A stretch of 64,000 nucleotides of DNA from CAVQOB01 sp963714325 (GCA_963714325.1 CAVQOB010000032.1:20113-84112), one strand, 5' to 3'. Numbered from the stretch's first letter, positions 35,646 through 45,617 are shown. The notes: generated by a model from the sequence alone, not told the origin. A program made the numbers and translations.

Positions 35646-37988
35646 CTACGGCTGCGAACGTTGCGGGCCGGGAAGTGCCGGCGCCTCGGCCCGGCGATCC
35701 GTGGCCGATGGTGGCCCAACGGCCGGCGCAGGAGAGGTTTGGCGTGGCCGCGCCGGATCAATCGCAGGCCCCCTTGGCGCTGCCGGATCACGGACCGGCT
35801 CCGGCAAGCCTGCGGTCTTGCGCATCGATTCGGCGAGCCGACGTAGCAGTTCGCGAGTTTGGTCTGGCATGACGGTATTGCGACGTCCCGTATTGCCGCC
35901 CTGCGCCGCGGCGAGCGCCGGTTCGGTTTTTCTCAATGCAGTCAAGCGCTCGGATTCCTGCGTCTGGCGTGGATGCGGAGTGAGACCCGGAATGGTCGGA
36001 ATACTCATGTTCGGATGCGCCACTGCCATGTAGTTCTGCCACGCGATCGTCGGCAGCCCGCCACCGGTCACGCCGGTGGCGTTGCCGGTGCGAGCGGCTG
36101 GGTCAATGATCATTGGCCGGAAGTCGTCATTGCCGATCCAAACGCCGGTCGCCAGTTGGCCCGTGAAGCCCAAGAACCAGGCATCACGATAACTCGACGA
36201 AGTTCCGGTCTTGCCGGCGGAATGCGTGAACTCCAAAGTTGCGCGCTTGCCGGTACCTTCAGTGACAACAGCATGCATCATCTGGTTCATCTGCTCGGCC
36301 ACGCGGCGGGAAACAACTTGCGCCGGCTCGGGTTCATCGCGCTCACGACTGTAGACGAGATCACCTTTGGCACTGAACATATCGAGGACAGCGTATGGCC
36401 GGCTGGCTTTGCCGCCATTGGCGAACGTCGCATAGGCGGCCGTATTCTCAAGTGGCGTGATGCCGCCGTCGCCAAGCGCCATCGAGCAGGTCTTCTTGAT
36501 TCCGGGAACGCCGAGGCGCTGCGTCATCTCGACGACCTTGTCGCGGCTGTTGGCGCCAAGTTTGTAGAGCGAAAGATCAGTTGCGACCGTATTGAGCGAG
36601 ACCTTAAAGGCGTCCTGCAGTGTTAATTCGCGGCCGCTGCCGGACCCGCCGTCATAGTTCTTCGGTTGCCAACCGCGAGGCCCGCAAGGAGCCGGCGCGT
36701 AATCACGGATCGAAGACTTGGGTGTAAAGCCATTCTCCAGCGCCGCTGCATAGACATAGAGCTTGAACGATGAGCCGGGTTGCCGGCGCGCGGCCGTCGC
36801 GCGATTGAATTGGCTCTCACCGTAGTCGAGCCCACCAACCAACGCTCGGACAGCCCCATTCGGCTCCATCGACACGATTGCGCCGGTCCTGGCCTTGTGA
36901 GTCTTGCCATACTGGCGGACGGTCGAAAGCAGTGCTTCTTCGGCTGCCTGCTGAAGACCCAGATCAATCGTGGTACGAACCGTCAGCGCATAGTGTCCGC
37001 GGCCCTCGGCCAACCGCTGTACTTCTTCGAACGCCCAATCAAGGAACCAGTCGGGGCTAGACGGACCACGATTGGAGATGGCCTTTGCAGGAGATTGCCG
37101 TGCCGCGTGCACTTGTCCGGCCGTCATGTATCCGGCTTCGACGAGATTGGAGAGCACGTCATTCGCGCGCGCGCGCGAGGCCGGCAAATTGACATGCGGG
37201 GCATATTTAGTCGGTGCTTTAAAAAGCCCAGCCATCATCGCGGCTTCAGCGAGGTTGATGTCCTTGACCGATTTTCCGAAGTAGTTCTGCGCGGCCGCTT
37301 CAACACCGAAGGCGCCGCCACCCATGTAGGCGCGGTCCAGATACATTTTCAGGATCTCGCGCTTGGTAAAACGACTTTCGAGGAGGAAAGCCATGAACAG
37401 CTCTTTGAGCTTGCGTTGCAGCGAACGCTCCGACGTCAGAAACAGATTTTTTGCGAGCTGTTGCGTCAGCGTCGAGCCGCCTTGCACGGTCTCTCCTGCC
37501 TGCGCATTGGCAAGCAGCGCGCGCGCGGTGCCGAAAAGATCGATACCGAAGTGCTCGAAGAAGCGGCGATCCTCTGTTGCCAGGGTTGCTTTGATTAGAT
37601 GATCGGGGATGTCCTCCAGCGGAATGCCATCGTTCTGCAGGATGCCGCGCTTGCCGATGTCGTTGCCGTTCTTGTCGAGGAATTTGACCGAGTACTTGCC
37701 TTGCGTGATCTTGCTCTCGTCAAACTCGAGGAACGCCGGCAACGCGAGCACGAGCAGCCCGGTCAAGCCCGCGACCGTCAGCGTCAGGGATTCCGACAGC
37801 AGCTCGTTGGTCACACGCTTCCAGCCGGTCAGCCGAAAGCGTGCAAAGAAGCTGGTCAGGCCGTTCCAGCGATCCTTGAAGGATGCCCAAGATTCCGCGA
37901 GGGAGGAATTGATCCAGGAATTGATCGCCCAGCGACGTTCTCGCCATTGGCTCTTTCTCTCGGGAGTTTTGGAAGAGAGATTGAACAC
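35646..37988 (-). CDS. Penicillin-binding protein 1A, bifunctional peptidoglycan synthase
   Basis: 780 residues. Cytoplasmic ~65 residues, a membrane segment (~66-88), glycosyltransferase-51 domain with catalytic Glu in LATEDRRFFEHFGID (~Glu139) and QGGSTLTQQLAKNLFL, then the transpeptidase domain with Ser406 in PGSSFKLY, SLN at 464-466 and KTG at 593-595. A disordered Pro/Arg-rich tail of ~100 residues closes it. It polymerises and cross-links murein. The start is a GTG at 37988. Stands alone on the strand, divergent from the YcgN gene. Confidence 0.93.
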   Translation of the reverse strand: MFNLSSKTPERKSQWRERRWAINSWINSSLAESWASFKDRWNGLTSFFARFRLTGWKRVTNELLSESLTLTVAGLTGLLVLALPAFLEFDESKITQGKYSVKFLDKNGNDIGKRGILQNDGIPLEDIPDHLIKATLATEDRRFFEHFGIDLFGTARALLANAQAGETVQGGSTLTQQLAKNLFLTSERSLQRKLKELFMAFLLESRFTKREILKMYLDRAYMGGGAFGVEAAAQNYFGKSVKDINLAEAAMMAGLFKAPTKYAPHVNLPASRARANDVLSNLVEAGYMTAGQVHAARQSPAKAISNRGPSSPDWFLDWAFEEVQRLAEGRGHYALTVRTTIDLGLQQAAEEALLSTVRQYGKTHKARTGAIVSMEPNGAVRALVGGLDYGESQFNRATAARRQPGSSFKLYVYAAALENGFTPKSSIRDYAPAPCGPRGWQPKNYDGGSGSGRELTLQDAFKVSLNTVATDLSLYKLGANSRDKVVEMTQRLGVPGIKKTCSMALGDGGITPLENTAAYATFANGGKASRPYAVLDMFSAKGDLVYSRERDEPEPAQVVSRRVAEQMNQMMHAVVTEGTGKRATLEFTHSAGKTGTSSSYRDAWFLGFTGQLATGVWIGNDDFRPMIIDPAARTGNATGVTGGGLPTIAWQNYMAVAHPNMSIPTIPGLTPHPRQTQESERLTALRKTEPALAAAQGGNTGRRNTVMPDQTRELLRRLAESMRKTAGLPEPVRDPAAPRGPAIDPARPRQTSPAPAVGPPSATDRRAEAPALPGPQRSQP

Positions 37989-38182
37989 GCTTTACAGTTC
38001 CTCGTTGAGTGGCCGGCCGTTGGGATATCCGGCTTCGTTGTTTCAGCAGTCCGGCGCCGAGCCCGATGCCCGGCTTGATGCGGTGAGATTCATACAGTGA
38101 GGTTCTGTGCGCGCACGACGCATCCGAAACCTCTCCGCGAGTATGCTATAGGCAACCTGGAATCAGTTTTTTGCGCGTCGTT

Positions 38183-38728
38183 ATGACCATACCACGCCCA
38201 TTCCAGAAATTGCGAGAGGGACCTTTGTCACAGAAAGATCAAACGGTTGCACCTTTCTGGCGGAACAAGACACTCGACAAACTGTCGAAAGCGGAGTGGG
38301 AGAGCTTGTGCGACGGCTGCGGCCGCTGCTGCCTGAACAAAATCGAGGACAGTGACAATGGCGATATTTATCTGACCAAGGTTGCGTGCCGTTTGTTGGA
38401 CTTGGGCAGTTGCCGGTGCCGCGACTACCCCGATCGGCAGAACTGGGTGCCTGACTGCATATCACTGACCGTTGACGAGGTCCGCCGCATTACATGGCTG
38501 CCGCCGACCTGCGGCTACCGATTAGTCGAGGAGGGCAAGGACCTGCCGTGGTGGCATCCGCTCGTGTCGGGATCGCCAGAAACGGTGCACGAGGCCGGCA
38601 TCTCCGTGCGCAGCTGGGCGAAGACCGAGCGGCGCATCAAGGAGCACAACTTCGCAAAGTACATAATCGGCGGTTGGCCGGAAGCAGGCGCGGCGGCGCA
38701 AGGTACAGGCCCACTGCGAAAGTGCTGA
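38183..38728 (+). CDS. YcgN family Cys-cluster protein
   Basis: 181 residues. LCDGCGRCCLNKIED and LLDLGSCRCRDYPDRQ with the later PDCISL and PPTCGYRL supply the conserved cysteines of the YcgN/YkgJ group (UPF0260), probably binding zinc or an iron-sulfur centre; function unknown. The ATG at 38183 lacks a clear ribosome site; a TTG at 38225 with GAGAGGGA upstream, opening directly ahead of VAPFWRNKTL, is a credible alternative start and fits the usual ~150-residue size. Confidence 0.85.
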   Translation: MTIPRPFQKLREGPLSQKDQTVAPFWRNKTLDKLSKAEWESLCDGCGRCCLNKIEDSDNGDIYLTKVACRLLDLGSCRCRDYPDRQNWVPDCISLTVDEVRRITWLPPTCGYRLVEEGKDLPWWHPLVSGSPETVHEAGISVRSWAKTERRIKEHNFAKYIIGGWPEAGAAAQGTGPLRKC

Positions 38729-38745
38729 GGCCTAGATCGCGCGGC

Positions 38746-39789
38746 CTACAATTTGAGCACGCCAATCCGCTTCATGAACAGTATGACGAGGGCGACCGAG
38801 AGCAGAATGAGGCCGATGGCCCAGTATGTGCCGTTCGGGTTATCTTCAAACAGCAGGCCTTTCATGTTCATGCCGAAAAATCCGGAAACGAATGTCGGCG
38901 GCAGCAGGAGCATTGAAAAGACGGTCAACATCGATAGCGAACGTTGGGTTTTTTCAGCGGTCGCCGCGCCGATTTCTTCTTGCAACAGACGAGAGCGATC
39001 GCGGATTTCGATAAAATCGTGGTCGAGTGCGTCAAGGCGCTGCGCCAACTTGTTCGTGGCCAGCAAGAGCGCCGGTTTCATGTCGGGTGCGTCGTCGCGT
39101 TCCAGGCGCGTGAGGACGCTTCGCAGGCCAGCCAACTGACGATGCAGTTTGACGCTGGTGCGGCGCGCGTTTGCGAGCGCTTGGCGGCCTTCAATTTTTT
39201 CGCCGCGAATGAGGCCATCTTCGATTTTGTCGAGTTCGTCGCCGAGATTGTCGCCGAGGCGCTCAACGGTATCAGCGACATGATCGATGATGTGTTCGAG
39301 GAGCGCGGCGACAGTCGGCAATCGGATTTGGCCGAGTTGGATGTGCTCACGGACCTTGTCGACGGCATTGAGCGGGCGGTATCGTCCGGTCAGGAGTAGA
39401 TGCTCATTCATGACGAAGTGGAGATGGGCAAACTCATCGGCCGACATGCCGAGGTCGCGACTGAGGTCGGCGATCTCGCCGTAGGTGCAGGCGCCATCGG
39501 TGTGGAGCTGCTGATGGTTGTCCTCGTTGACCAGAAGTTCGACGGCTTTTGCGGGCATATTGATGCGTTGCAGCCAGCTGCGGACACGGGCGTCGGTCAG
39601 GTCGAGATGCAGCCAATGCCAGCCGTGGCGGGCGGCGGAGATCGCTTGGTCGGATGGCAGAGGTTCAGATGAGCCGTCCTCACGGATGTGGAACGCCCAG
39701 ACGAGGCCGGGGATGACGCCGTAGTCCGACGCTGCGGAGCGCGCGGATGATTCCGGCGCAGATCGTGTGTCGGCGTCGTCGCGCTTCAT
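38746..39789 (-). CDS. CorA-family transporter, ZntB-like
   Basis: 347 residues. A long cytoplasmic N-terminal domain (YGVIPGLVWAFHIREDGSSE, WHWLHLDL, VNEDNHQQLHTDGACTYGEI) and a long helix end in two C-terminal membrane segments, LTVFSMLLLPPTFVSGFFGMNMKGL, with the GMN selectivity motif, and WAIGLILLSVALVILFMKR. In ZntB this fold moves zinc with protons; in CorA, Mg2+. The absence of the Mg-sensing features and the WxHLDL opening favour ZntB. The start is uncertain: ATG 39789 or GTG 39813. Confidence 0.87.
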   Translation of the reverse strand: MKRDDADTRSAPESSARSAASDYGVIPGLVWAFHIREDGSSEPLPSDQAISAARHGWHWLHLDLTDARVRSWLQRINMPAKAVELLVNEDNHQQLHTDGACTYGEIADLSRDLGMSADEFAHLHFVMNEHLLLTGRYRPLNAVDKVREHIQLGQIRLPTVAALLEHIIDHVADTVERLGDNLGDELDKIEDGLIRGEKIEGRQALANARRTSVKLHRQLAGLRSVLTRLERDDAPDMKPALLLATNKLAQRLDALDHDFIEIRDRSRLLQEEIGAATAEKTQRSLSMLTVFSMLLLPPTFVSGFFGMNMKGLLFEDNPNGTYWAIGLILLSVALVILFMKRIGVLKL

Positions 39790-39972
39790 GGTGGTGTCTT
39801 TCACAGCTGCCACGGAAACTCACATGATGCGTTCGCGCTGCGCACGGAGGAATGCGCGGCATCTGATCAGGCGCTTATCACACGTGGATTGCCGATGTCA
39901 TGCAATTGTTCGGCTATGATTGCTTGGCTGGAACAGCCTTGCCCCGTGCCGATGTGCCAGGTGGTCGGGCCG

Positions 39973-40722
39973 TTAGCCCGTCGCAAGGGTTGTTGTCTCA
40001 ACGCGCGCGCGGCGGCGTTCGGCCGCCTCGCGCGTCCAAAGCTCCCACGGCCGATGGACTTGGCCCTCGGTTGAATCAGCACACGCGGCCGCCTCTGACG
40101 CAGTGAGTGCGGTGATCGGTCCAAGCCGCATGGCCTCGGCTTGGTAGCGGGCATTCAACTCTGCATAGACGGCACGATAGACGACCAGCGGCAGCGATGG
40201 CGCCGTCACCGTCGAGCCGTGGCCACGCATGACGACGATATTGCTCGCGCCCAGCGACTTGGCCAACGCGCGGCCTAATTCCGGCGAGCGGATCAGCAGA
40301 TCGGTTGCGAGTCCGCCGGCATCTCTGATCTCGAACAGCGGCGCTTCGGTACCGATGAAGCCGGCCATGTGCGATACCGCGCGTAGGCGCTGCTCAGCCG
40401 AGATTGAGAACGGCACGATGGAATGCGAATGACTGTGTACGACAGCCATGACATCCGGTCGTGCAGCGTAGATTTCGCCATGGATGAATCGTTCAAGATA
40501 CGGCCGTGGGCCCTGCGTGTCGACTGGCGTACCATCGAGTTGGAACTCAAGGATGTCGTTCGCTGTGACGTTGCCCGGCGCCATGTTGCGGGCCAGCAAG
40601 AAGCGATCCGGGCGCTTGTCGTGGCGAACGCTGACGTGGCCGAAGGCATCGACGACGCCGTGATCGTAGAGTATGTGATTGGCGACGACGAGATCGCGGA
40701 TCAGAGCTGGATTAGCGGTCAT
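39973..40722 (-). CDS. Class II aldolase/adducin family protein
   Basis: 249 residues. AFGHVSVRHDKRPDRFLLAR, VVHSHSHSIVPFSI (His-x-His zinc ligands) and VVMRGHGSTVTAPSL (third His) are the fuculose-aldolase-family motifs. Members cleave or decarboxylate phosphorylated or free hydroxy-acids and sugars, for instance 4-phospho-3-keto-sugar acids or hydroxy-aromatic acids. The gene ends 250 bases past the CorA-like gene; upstream, eight bases separate it from the Bug-type binding protein on the same strand, so the imported carboxylate may be its substrate. A longer frame upstream to 40959 overlaps the binding-protein gene and is not real. Confidence 0.87.
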   Translation of the reverse strand: MTANPALIRDLVVANHILYDHGVVDAFGHVSVRHDKRPDRFLLARNMAPGNVTANDILEFQLDGTPVDTQGPRPYLERFIHGEIYAARPDVMAVVHSHSHSIVPFSISAEQRLRAVSHMAGFIGTEAPLFEIRDAGGLATDLLIRSPELGRALAKSLGASNIVVMRGHGSTVTAPSLPLVVYRAVYAELNARYQAEAMRLGPITALTASEAAACADSTEGQVHRPWELWTREAAERRRARVETTTLATG

Positions 40723-40730
40723 GATGGCTT

Positions 40731-41705
40731 TCAATTGGCCGGCGCTACGATGCCGGCGGCTTTGGCGATCTCGGCGCTGCGTGTCGATTCCAATGCGATG
40801 AAGTTGGCGAAAGCTGCGGCCGTCTCGGTGACGGGTTCGGCACCCAACGCCGTCAGTTTCTGAATGAGCTCGGGATGCTGTGACGCCGCCTGCACAGCCA
40901 CATTGAGTTGTCCCACGGCATCGGCCGGCAAGCCCTTCGGTGCCCACAATCCGTACCACAGCAGGAAATTGAGGCCTGGGAATCCCGCTTCAGCAATAGT
41001 CGGCACCGACGGCAACTGGGGTGTTCGCCGTTCGGACATGACTGCGAAAGCGCGTAATGCCCCCGCCTGCACCTGCTGCAGGACACTGCCAAGTGGCGCG
41101 ACCATCAGCGTTGTCTGACCGCCAATGACATCGGTGAGGGCGGGGGCTGTGCCGCGATAGCTGACAACGACGGTTTTGACACCGATACGGGCATTGAAGC
41201 TCTCGCTGGCCAGATGCCCCATGGCGCCAAGTCCGGAATTGGAGAAGGTGTGCTTGTCGGTTACCGCCTTCATCTCGGCGGCCAGCGCCTTGAGGTCGAC
41301 AGGTGTCTTGCCGGGGTGGCCGACGAAGATCATCGGTGATGTTGCCAGCCGCGAAATCGGCGTGAAATCGGCAACCGGATCGTAGGGCACTTGCTTCATG
41401 ACGTGCTTCGCCATGAGATGAATGTCGGCGTTGGTCAGCAGCGTCCCGCCATCGGCAGCCGATCGCGCCACTTCTGCGGCACCGAGCGTGTTGTTGGCAC
41501 CGGCCCGGTTCTCGATCACCCAGGTCTGGGCGAGCGTGTCCTTGAGCCGGTCGGCGTAAAGCCGGCCGATCGCGTCGATGGCGCCGCCGGGGGCTGCCGG
41601 GACGACAAGGCGAACTGTGCGTCCCTGTTGCGCCAACGCGATGTGCGACAGCGGCAGCAATCCTAGCCCGCCCAATCCCTGCATCATTATCCGGCGTGTC
41701 ACCAT
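40731..41705 (-). CDS. Tripartite tricarboxylate transporter substrate-binding protein (Bug family)
   Basis: 324 residues. A twin-Arg start (MVTRRIMMQGLGGLGLLPLS) and hydrophobic stretch form a signal peptide ending ALAQQ. The mature protein has RLVVPAAPGGAIDAIGR, ENRAGANNTLGAAEVARSAADG and VPTIAEAGFPGLNFLLWYG, the TctC/Bug signature that binds carboxylates in the periplasm. GGAGG precedes the ATG at 41705. No TctA/TctB permease is next to it, which is common for the expanded Bug family. Confidence 0.9.
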   Translation of the reverse strand: MVTRRIMMQGLGGLGLLPLSHIALAQQGRTVRLVVPAAPGGAIDAIGRLYADRLKDTLAQTWVIENRAGANNTLGAAEVARSAADGGTLLTNADIHLMAKHVMKQVPYDPVADFTPISRLATSPMIFVGHPGKTPVDLKALAAEMKAVTDKHTFSNSGLGAMGHLASESFNARIGVKTVVVSYRGTAPALTDVIGGQTTLMVAPLGSVLQQVQAGALRAFAVMSERRTPQLPSVPTIAEAGFPGLNFLLWYGLWAPKGLPADAVGQLNVAVQAASQHPELIQKLTALGAEPVTETAAAFANFIALESTRSAEIAKAAGIVAPAN

Positions 41706-41824
41706 GGCCAACCTCCGCCGCTTTCGCATTTTCGCCATAACGCTGGACGGCAAACACCTTGTCAAGCGGCAGGCAGTCCAGCCGACGTGCAAGTTGGGCG
41801 CGATTGCCAAGGCCCGCGCAGTTC

Positions 41825-44800
41825 TCACCCGCCGGCCGCGACAGCCGCCACCTCAGTCCGTGCGGCCACACGCTCACGCGCCAATTTGGTCGCCGTCACA
41901 AAATCGGATTTGCCGGAGCCGAGTAGTGGAATTTTATCGACGATCATGATCTCGGCAGGCACGCTCAATTCGCTGACGCCGCGCGCTTTGGCGTGGCGCT
42001 GGAGGTCTTCGCGCTTGAGCTTGGTGTCGGTACAGAGCAAGACGAGGCGTTCGCCTTTGCGCGCATCCGGCACGGCCGCGACAATGGTGATAGCGCTCGG
42101 CCAAACTTCCGCCGCAAGCGCTTCGACCGCCGCGAGGCTGATCATCTCGCCGCCGATCTTGGCGAAGCGCTTGGCGCGTCCCTTGATGGTGATGTATCCA
42201 GCGGGATCGATCGCCACGATATCGCCGGTGTCGTGCCAGCCATCGGCGGGGGATTCGAGCACGCCCGGGTTTTCGGCGCGATAGTAGCCGAGCATGACAT
42301 TGGGTCCGGCGACGTAAAGCCTTCCAACCTTGGCATCGCCCTGCATTGCATCGATGCCGGGAACCGGTTCAAGCCGGTGTTTCATGAGTGGCGACAGGCG
42401 CCCGACGGTGCCCGCTTTGTTCGCGATCGGCGAGTTCAAGGCGAGAACCGGCGCCGTCTCGGTGACGCCGTAGCCCTCGAGAATGCGCACGCCGAAGCGT
42501 TCGGAGTAAATGGCGCGGGTGCGATCCTTGACGGCTTCGGCGCCGGCCATGATGAAGCGGACCTTGTGGAAGTCGTAGGGGTGGGCGACGCGGGCGTAGC
42601 CGTTGAGGAAAGTATCAGTTCCGAACATCAGGGTGATGCCGTTGCCATAGACCAGTTCGGGAATGATCCGGTAGTGCAGCGGCGTTGGATACATATAGAC
42701 GGGGATGCCGCCGACCAGTGGCATCAACATGCCGGCCGTCAGTCCGAACGAGTGGAACACAGGCAACGCGTTGAACACCTTGTCCTCGCCGTTGGCATCG
42801 ACGCGATTGAGACATTGCGCAATGTTGGCGAGAATGTTGCGATGCGATAGCACGACGCCCTTCGGCGTGCCTTCCGATCCTGACGTAAAGAGAATGGCGG
42901 CGGGATCATCCGGCGCGCGCTGAACGCGGGACTTTGTGCCACGCAGCAGTCCACGAATTTTGTCGGATGTCGTGATCGTCGCGCGGATGTCATCGAGATA
43001 GACAATGCCGATGGTCCGGGAGAGGTCGTCGATGAGCGGTTGCAGGCGGCCTTTCTCGATGAACGTCCTGGATGTGAGGATCGTCGTCACGCCTGCAGCC
43101 AGGCAAGATGACTTGATGTTGGCGCTGCCGGCGGTGAAGTTGATCATCGCGGGTACGCGGCCGATGCCTTGCAGTGCCAGGAACACGACTGCGACGCCCG
43201 CCGAGTTCGGCAGCATCACGCCAACTGCGCGACCGACGCCGGCCGTGTATTCGAGTTTTGGGCCGAGAACTTGCGCTCCCGTTATCAATCGCTTCATCGA
43301 CAGCTTGGTGCCGAGCGGGTCCTGGATCGCGATTTTCGCGTTGGAACGCTCGTACTTTGCGGCGACGATCGCCTGAAAAATCGTCCGATCGGTCGGCGCG
43401 GTCATCACAGCGGTGTCGACCATGATGTCCTGCAACATCAGTCCGGCGGCCTGCCGGCGCTGTTTGCCGCGCAAAGCCGGATCGACGTCGAGTTTGACTG
43501 GCGGCAGAAAGGTGATGGTGACTTTCGGGAACAGCGCCTTCTTGATCTGCGTCGGGCGCAGATAACTCCAGGGACTGCGTTCAGCGCCATCGACGCGGAC
43601 CGGCACGATCCAGGCGTCGGCCTTGTCGGCGATCATGGCGGTCCCGTCATAGACTTTCATCAAGCTGCCGGTGGTGGTGATGCGGCCCTCGGGAAAGATG
43701 ACGATGGTCTTGCCTTCTTTCACCGTATTGACGAGCCCGCGCGTCGCCAGAGGTTTGGTGGGATCGAGCACGTAGACGTTGATCAGCGACAGGAACGGCT
43801 TGATCCAACGCACCTCGGCGATTTCGGTGTTTACGGCGAACGCCGCATGCCCCGGCAAAATCGTGTGCAGCATAGGCGCTTCGAGCATGCTGACATGATT
43901 GGGTGCAATGATCGTGCGCTCGCCGGCCTTCGGGAGATTCTCAATGCCCTTTACTTCGAGTCCGAAGGCGAAGCGAAAGATGCCGCGCCCGAGATCGCGG
44001 ACACCCTCCTTACCCCATGCCCGAAGCACGAGAGCTGCTACGGCCAGCGATCCAAGGCCCAATACGGTAAAGAGGTGATAAAAGTCGGCGCCGGCTGCCT
44101 GCAGACCCGCAACGATGGCGCCGGCGACAGTCATGTAGGCGGCATTGAGGACGTTGACCGCAGCGATGACGCGGGCGCGCTTGTCGACCGGCGCCCAGGA
44201 CTGTACGGCCGCAAACGAGGGCACAATAAACAGGCCGCCAGCAACGGCGAGTACGAACAGACCGAGCAGCAGACCGATGCCGCGCAGTGATGGCAGTAGC
44301 GCCCAAGGACCGACCGGTTGTGGAGAGGGGTGAACGGCATATGTCAGCCAGGCGAGGCCAAGCGCCGCGATCCCCATGCAGAAGGCGCCGAACGGAACCA
44401 GCGCCATGTTCGGACGGTCATGGCTTGCGCGGGCGGCGAGGATGGAGCCAATCGCGATGCCGATCGTGAACGTGGCGAGGCACAACGTCACGACGCCCTC
44501 GCTGCCACCGATGCGATCCTTGACGAGGCCCGGCAACAGCGACAACGCAACGAAGCCGACCAGCCAGAACCAGGAGGTGATCTGGCCGCCGACCCACAGC
44601 CGCTTGTCGGCCTTGAGTTCGCCAAGTAGCGCGAAGGTCGACGTCAGCGGGTTGCGGGTGATGGTTAGATTGGGTGCGGCTGGACCGTGCGCCGGAATAG
44701 CCCGCGCCGACCACCAACTGACGAGCGCTAAACTCAGAATGATGCCGACGATCAGTTCCGGGCTCTTCGCTTCCGTGACCGCAATGCCGCCGGCGATGGT

Positions 44801-45286
44801 GCCAAGCAGGATGGCAAGGAATGTTGCACCCTCGACGAGGGCGTTGCCGGCCGGCAACTCGCTGGTCGCCAGCTTCTCCGGCAGGATGCCGTATTTTACG
44901 GGTCCAAACAGCGCACCGATGATGCCGAAGGCGGCGAGCGCCACGAACAGTAGTGGAATGGAGTGGAGATAGAAACCCAACGCCGCGACGCCGGCGACCG
45001 GGATTTCGAAAAATTTGATGCGCTCGGCGATCCGCGCTTTGTCGAACTTGTCGGCGATCTCGCCGCCGAGCGCCGACAGGAAAAAGAACGGCGCGATGAA
45101 GATGACGCCGGACAGCGTGATCAACTCCTTCGCTTGCGGGTGCGCTTGATGGACCGCCTCGCCGCCGATGCCGAACAGGATCAGCATGCCGAGCGCATTC
45201 TTCAGGAAGTTGTCGTTCAACGCTGAACAGAACTGACAAATGAAGAGCGGCAGGAAGCGCCGCTCGGATAGTAGGGCTTTGAACAT
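41825..45286 (-). CDS. MFS transporter/acyltransferase/acyl-[ACP] synthetase fusion (Aas-LplT type)
   Basis: 1153 residues in three parts. Residues ~1-425: a twelve-helix MFS domain like lysophospholipid flippase LplT (FICQFCSALNDNFLKNALGM). ~435-615: a PlsC acyltransferase with NHVSMLEAP (His464, Glu469) and FPEGRITTTGSLMKVYDG. ~640-1140: an AMP-binding acyl-ACP synthetase with LFTSGSEGTPKGVVLSHRN and YGVTETAP. In E. coli LplT and Aas are separate; the fusion would flip, activate and re-acylate lysophosphatidylethanolamine at the inner membrane. The acyltransferase has HX4E instead of HX4D. GGAG precedes the ATG at 45286. Confidence 0.92.
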   Translation of the reverse strand: MFKALLSERRFLPLFICQFCSALNDNFLKNALGMLILFGIGGEAVHQAHPQAKELITLSGVIFIAPFFFLSALGGEIADKFDKARIAERIKFFEIPVAGVAALGFYLHSIPLLFVALAAFGIIGALFGPVKYGILPEKLATSELPAGNALVEGATFLAILLGTIAGGIAVTEAKSPELIVGIILSLALVSWWSARAIPAHGPAAPNLTITRNPLTSTFALLGELKADKRLWVGGQITSWFWLVGFVALSLLPGLVKDRIGGSEGVVTLCLATFTIGIAIGSILAARASHDRPNMALVPFGAFCMGIAALGLAWLTYAVHPSPQPVGPWALLPSLRGIGLLLGLFVLAVAGGLFIVPSFAAVQSWAPVDKRARVIAAVNVLNAAYMTVAGAIVAGLQAAGADFYHLFTVLGLGSLAVAALVLRAWGKEGVRDLGRGIFRFAFGLEVKGIENLPKAGERTIIAPNHVSMLEAPMLHTILPGHAAFAVNTEIAEVRWIKPFLSLINVYVLDPTKPLATRGLVNTVKEGKTIVIFPEGRITTTGSLMKVYDGTAMIADKADAWIVPVRVDGAERSPWSYLRPTQIKKALFPKVTITFLPPVKLDVDPALRGKQRRQAAGLMLQDIMVDTAVMTAPTDRTIFQAIVAAKYERSNAKIAIQDPLGTKLSMKRLITGAQVLGPKLEYTAGVGRAVGVMLPNSAGVAVVFLALQGIGRVPAMINFTAGSANIKSSCLAAGVTTILTSRTFIEKGRLQPLIDDLSRTIGIVYLDDIRATITTSDKIRGLLRGTKSRVQRAPDDPAAILFTSGSEGTPKGVVLSHRNILANIAQCLNRVDANGEDKVFNALPVFHSFGLTAGMLMPLVGGIPVYMYPTPLHYRIIPELVYGNGITLMFGTDTFLNGYARVAHPYDFHKVRFIMAGAEAVKDRTRAIYSERFGVRILEGYGVTETAPVLALNSPIANKAGTVGRLSPLMKHRLEPVPGIDAMQGDAKVGRLYVAGPNVMLGYYRAENPGVLESPADGWHDTGDIVAIDPAGYITIKGRAKRFAKIGGEMISLAAVEALAAEVWPSAITIVAAVPDARKGERLVLLCTDTKLKREDLQRHAKARGVSELSVPAEIMIVDKIPLLGSGKSDFVTATKLARERVAARTEVAAVAAGG

Positions 45287-45365
45287 CAGACGTCTCCAAC
45301 AGGTGCGCGGCGCGTCGATACCGTGCGTCGCGACAATACGATTCGATTCTGTAATTGCGAACGTT

Positions 45366-45617
45366 TCATCGGCGCTGGAGTTGTGAGGCCTGTGCGCGAA
45401 CTTCCGGCGCTGGAGAATCCTGGGTCCGGTTCTTGCCACCCTCAATCACGCGCAATTGCGGCCGCCCGGCACTCAATCGCGGTACTGGTGCGTCGAACTC
45501 GGGGGCAGCGCCGCTATCCAGGTCCAGCCGACTAGCTCGACCGCACATGCCAAGGAACCTGTTCGCCAGGGTGGCCGACAGATAGGCGCGAACGCTGCGG
45601 AACATCAGACGAAGCAT
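45366..45617 (-). CDS. Small hypothetical protein
   Basis: 83 residues. Starts MLRLMFRSVRAYLSATLANR, then a charged middle and a Pro/Gln/Arg-rich end containing PQLRVIEGGKN. AAAGGG stands before the ATG. No domain recognised. It precedes the Aas-type gene on the same strand by 80 bases. It could be a chance frame, though composition and ribosome site favour a gene. Confidence 0.45.
   Translation of the reverse strand: MLRLMFRSVRAYLSATLANRFLGMCGRASRLDLDSGAAPEFDAPVPRLSAGRPQLRVIEGGKNRTQDSPAPEVRAQASQLQRR

Noticed and set aside
40723..40959. Extension of the class II aldolase frame
   Set aside because: It overlaps the start of nothing sensible and reads the binding-protein gene out of frame; the aldolase starts at MTANPAL.
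43169..44290. 373-residue plus-strand frame opposite the Aas-type fusion
   Set aside because: Antisense of a long GC-rich gene; composition is that of a shadow frame.
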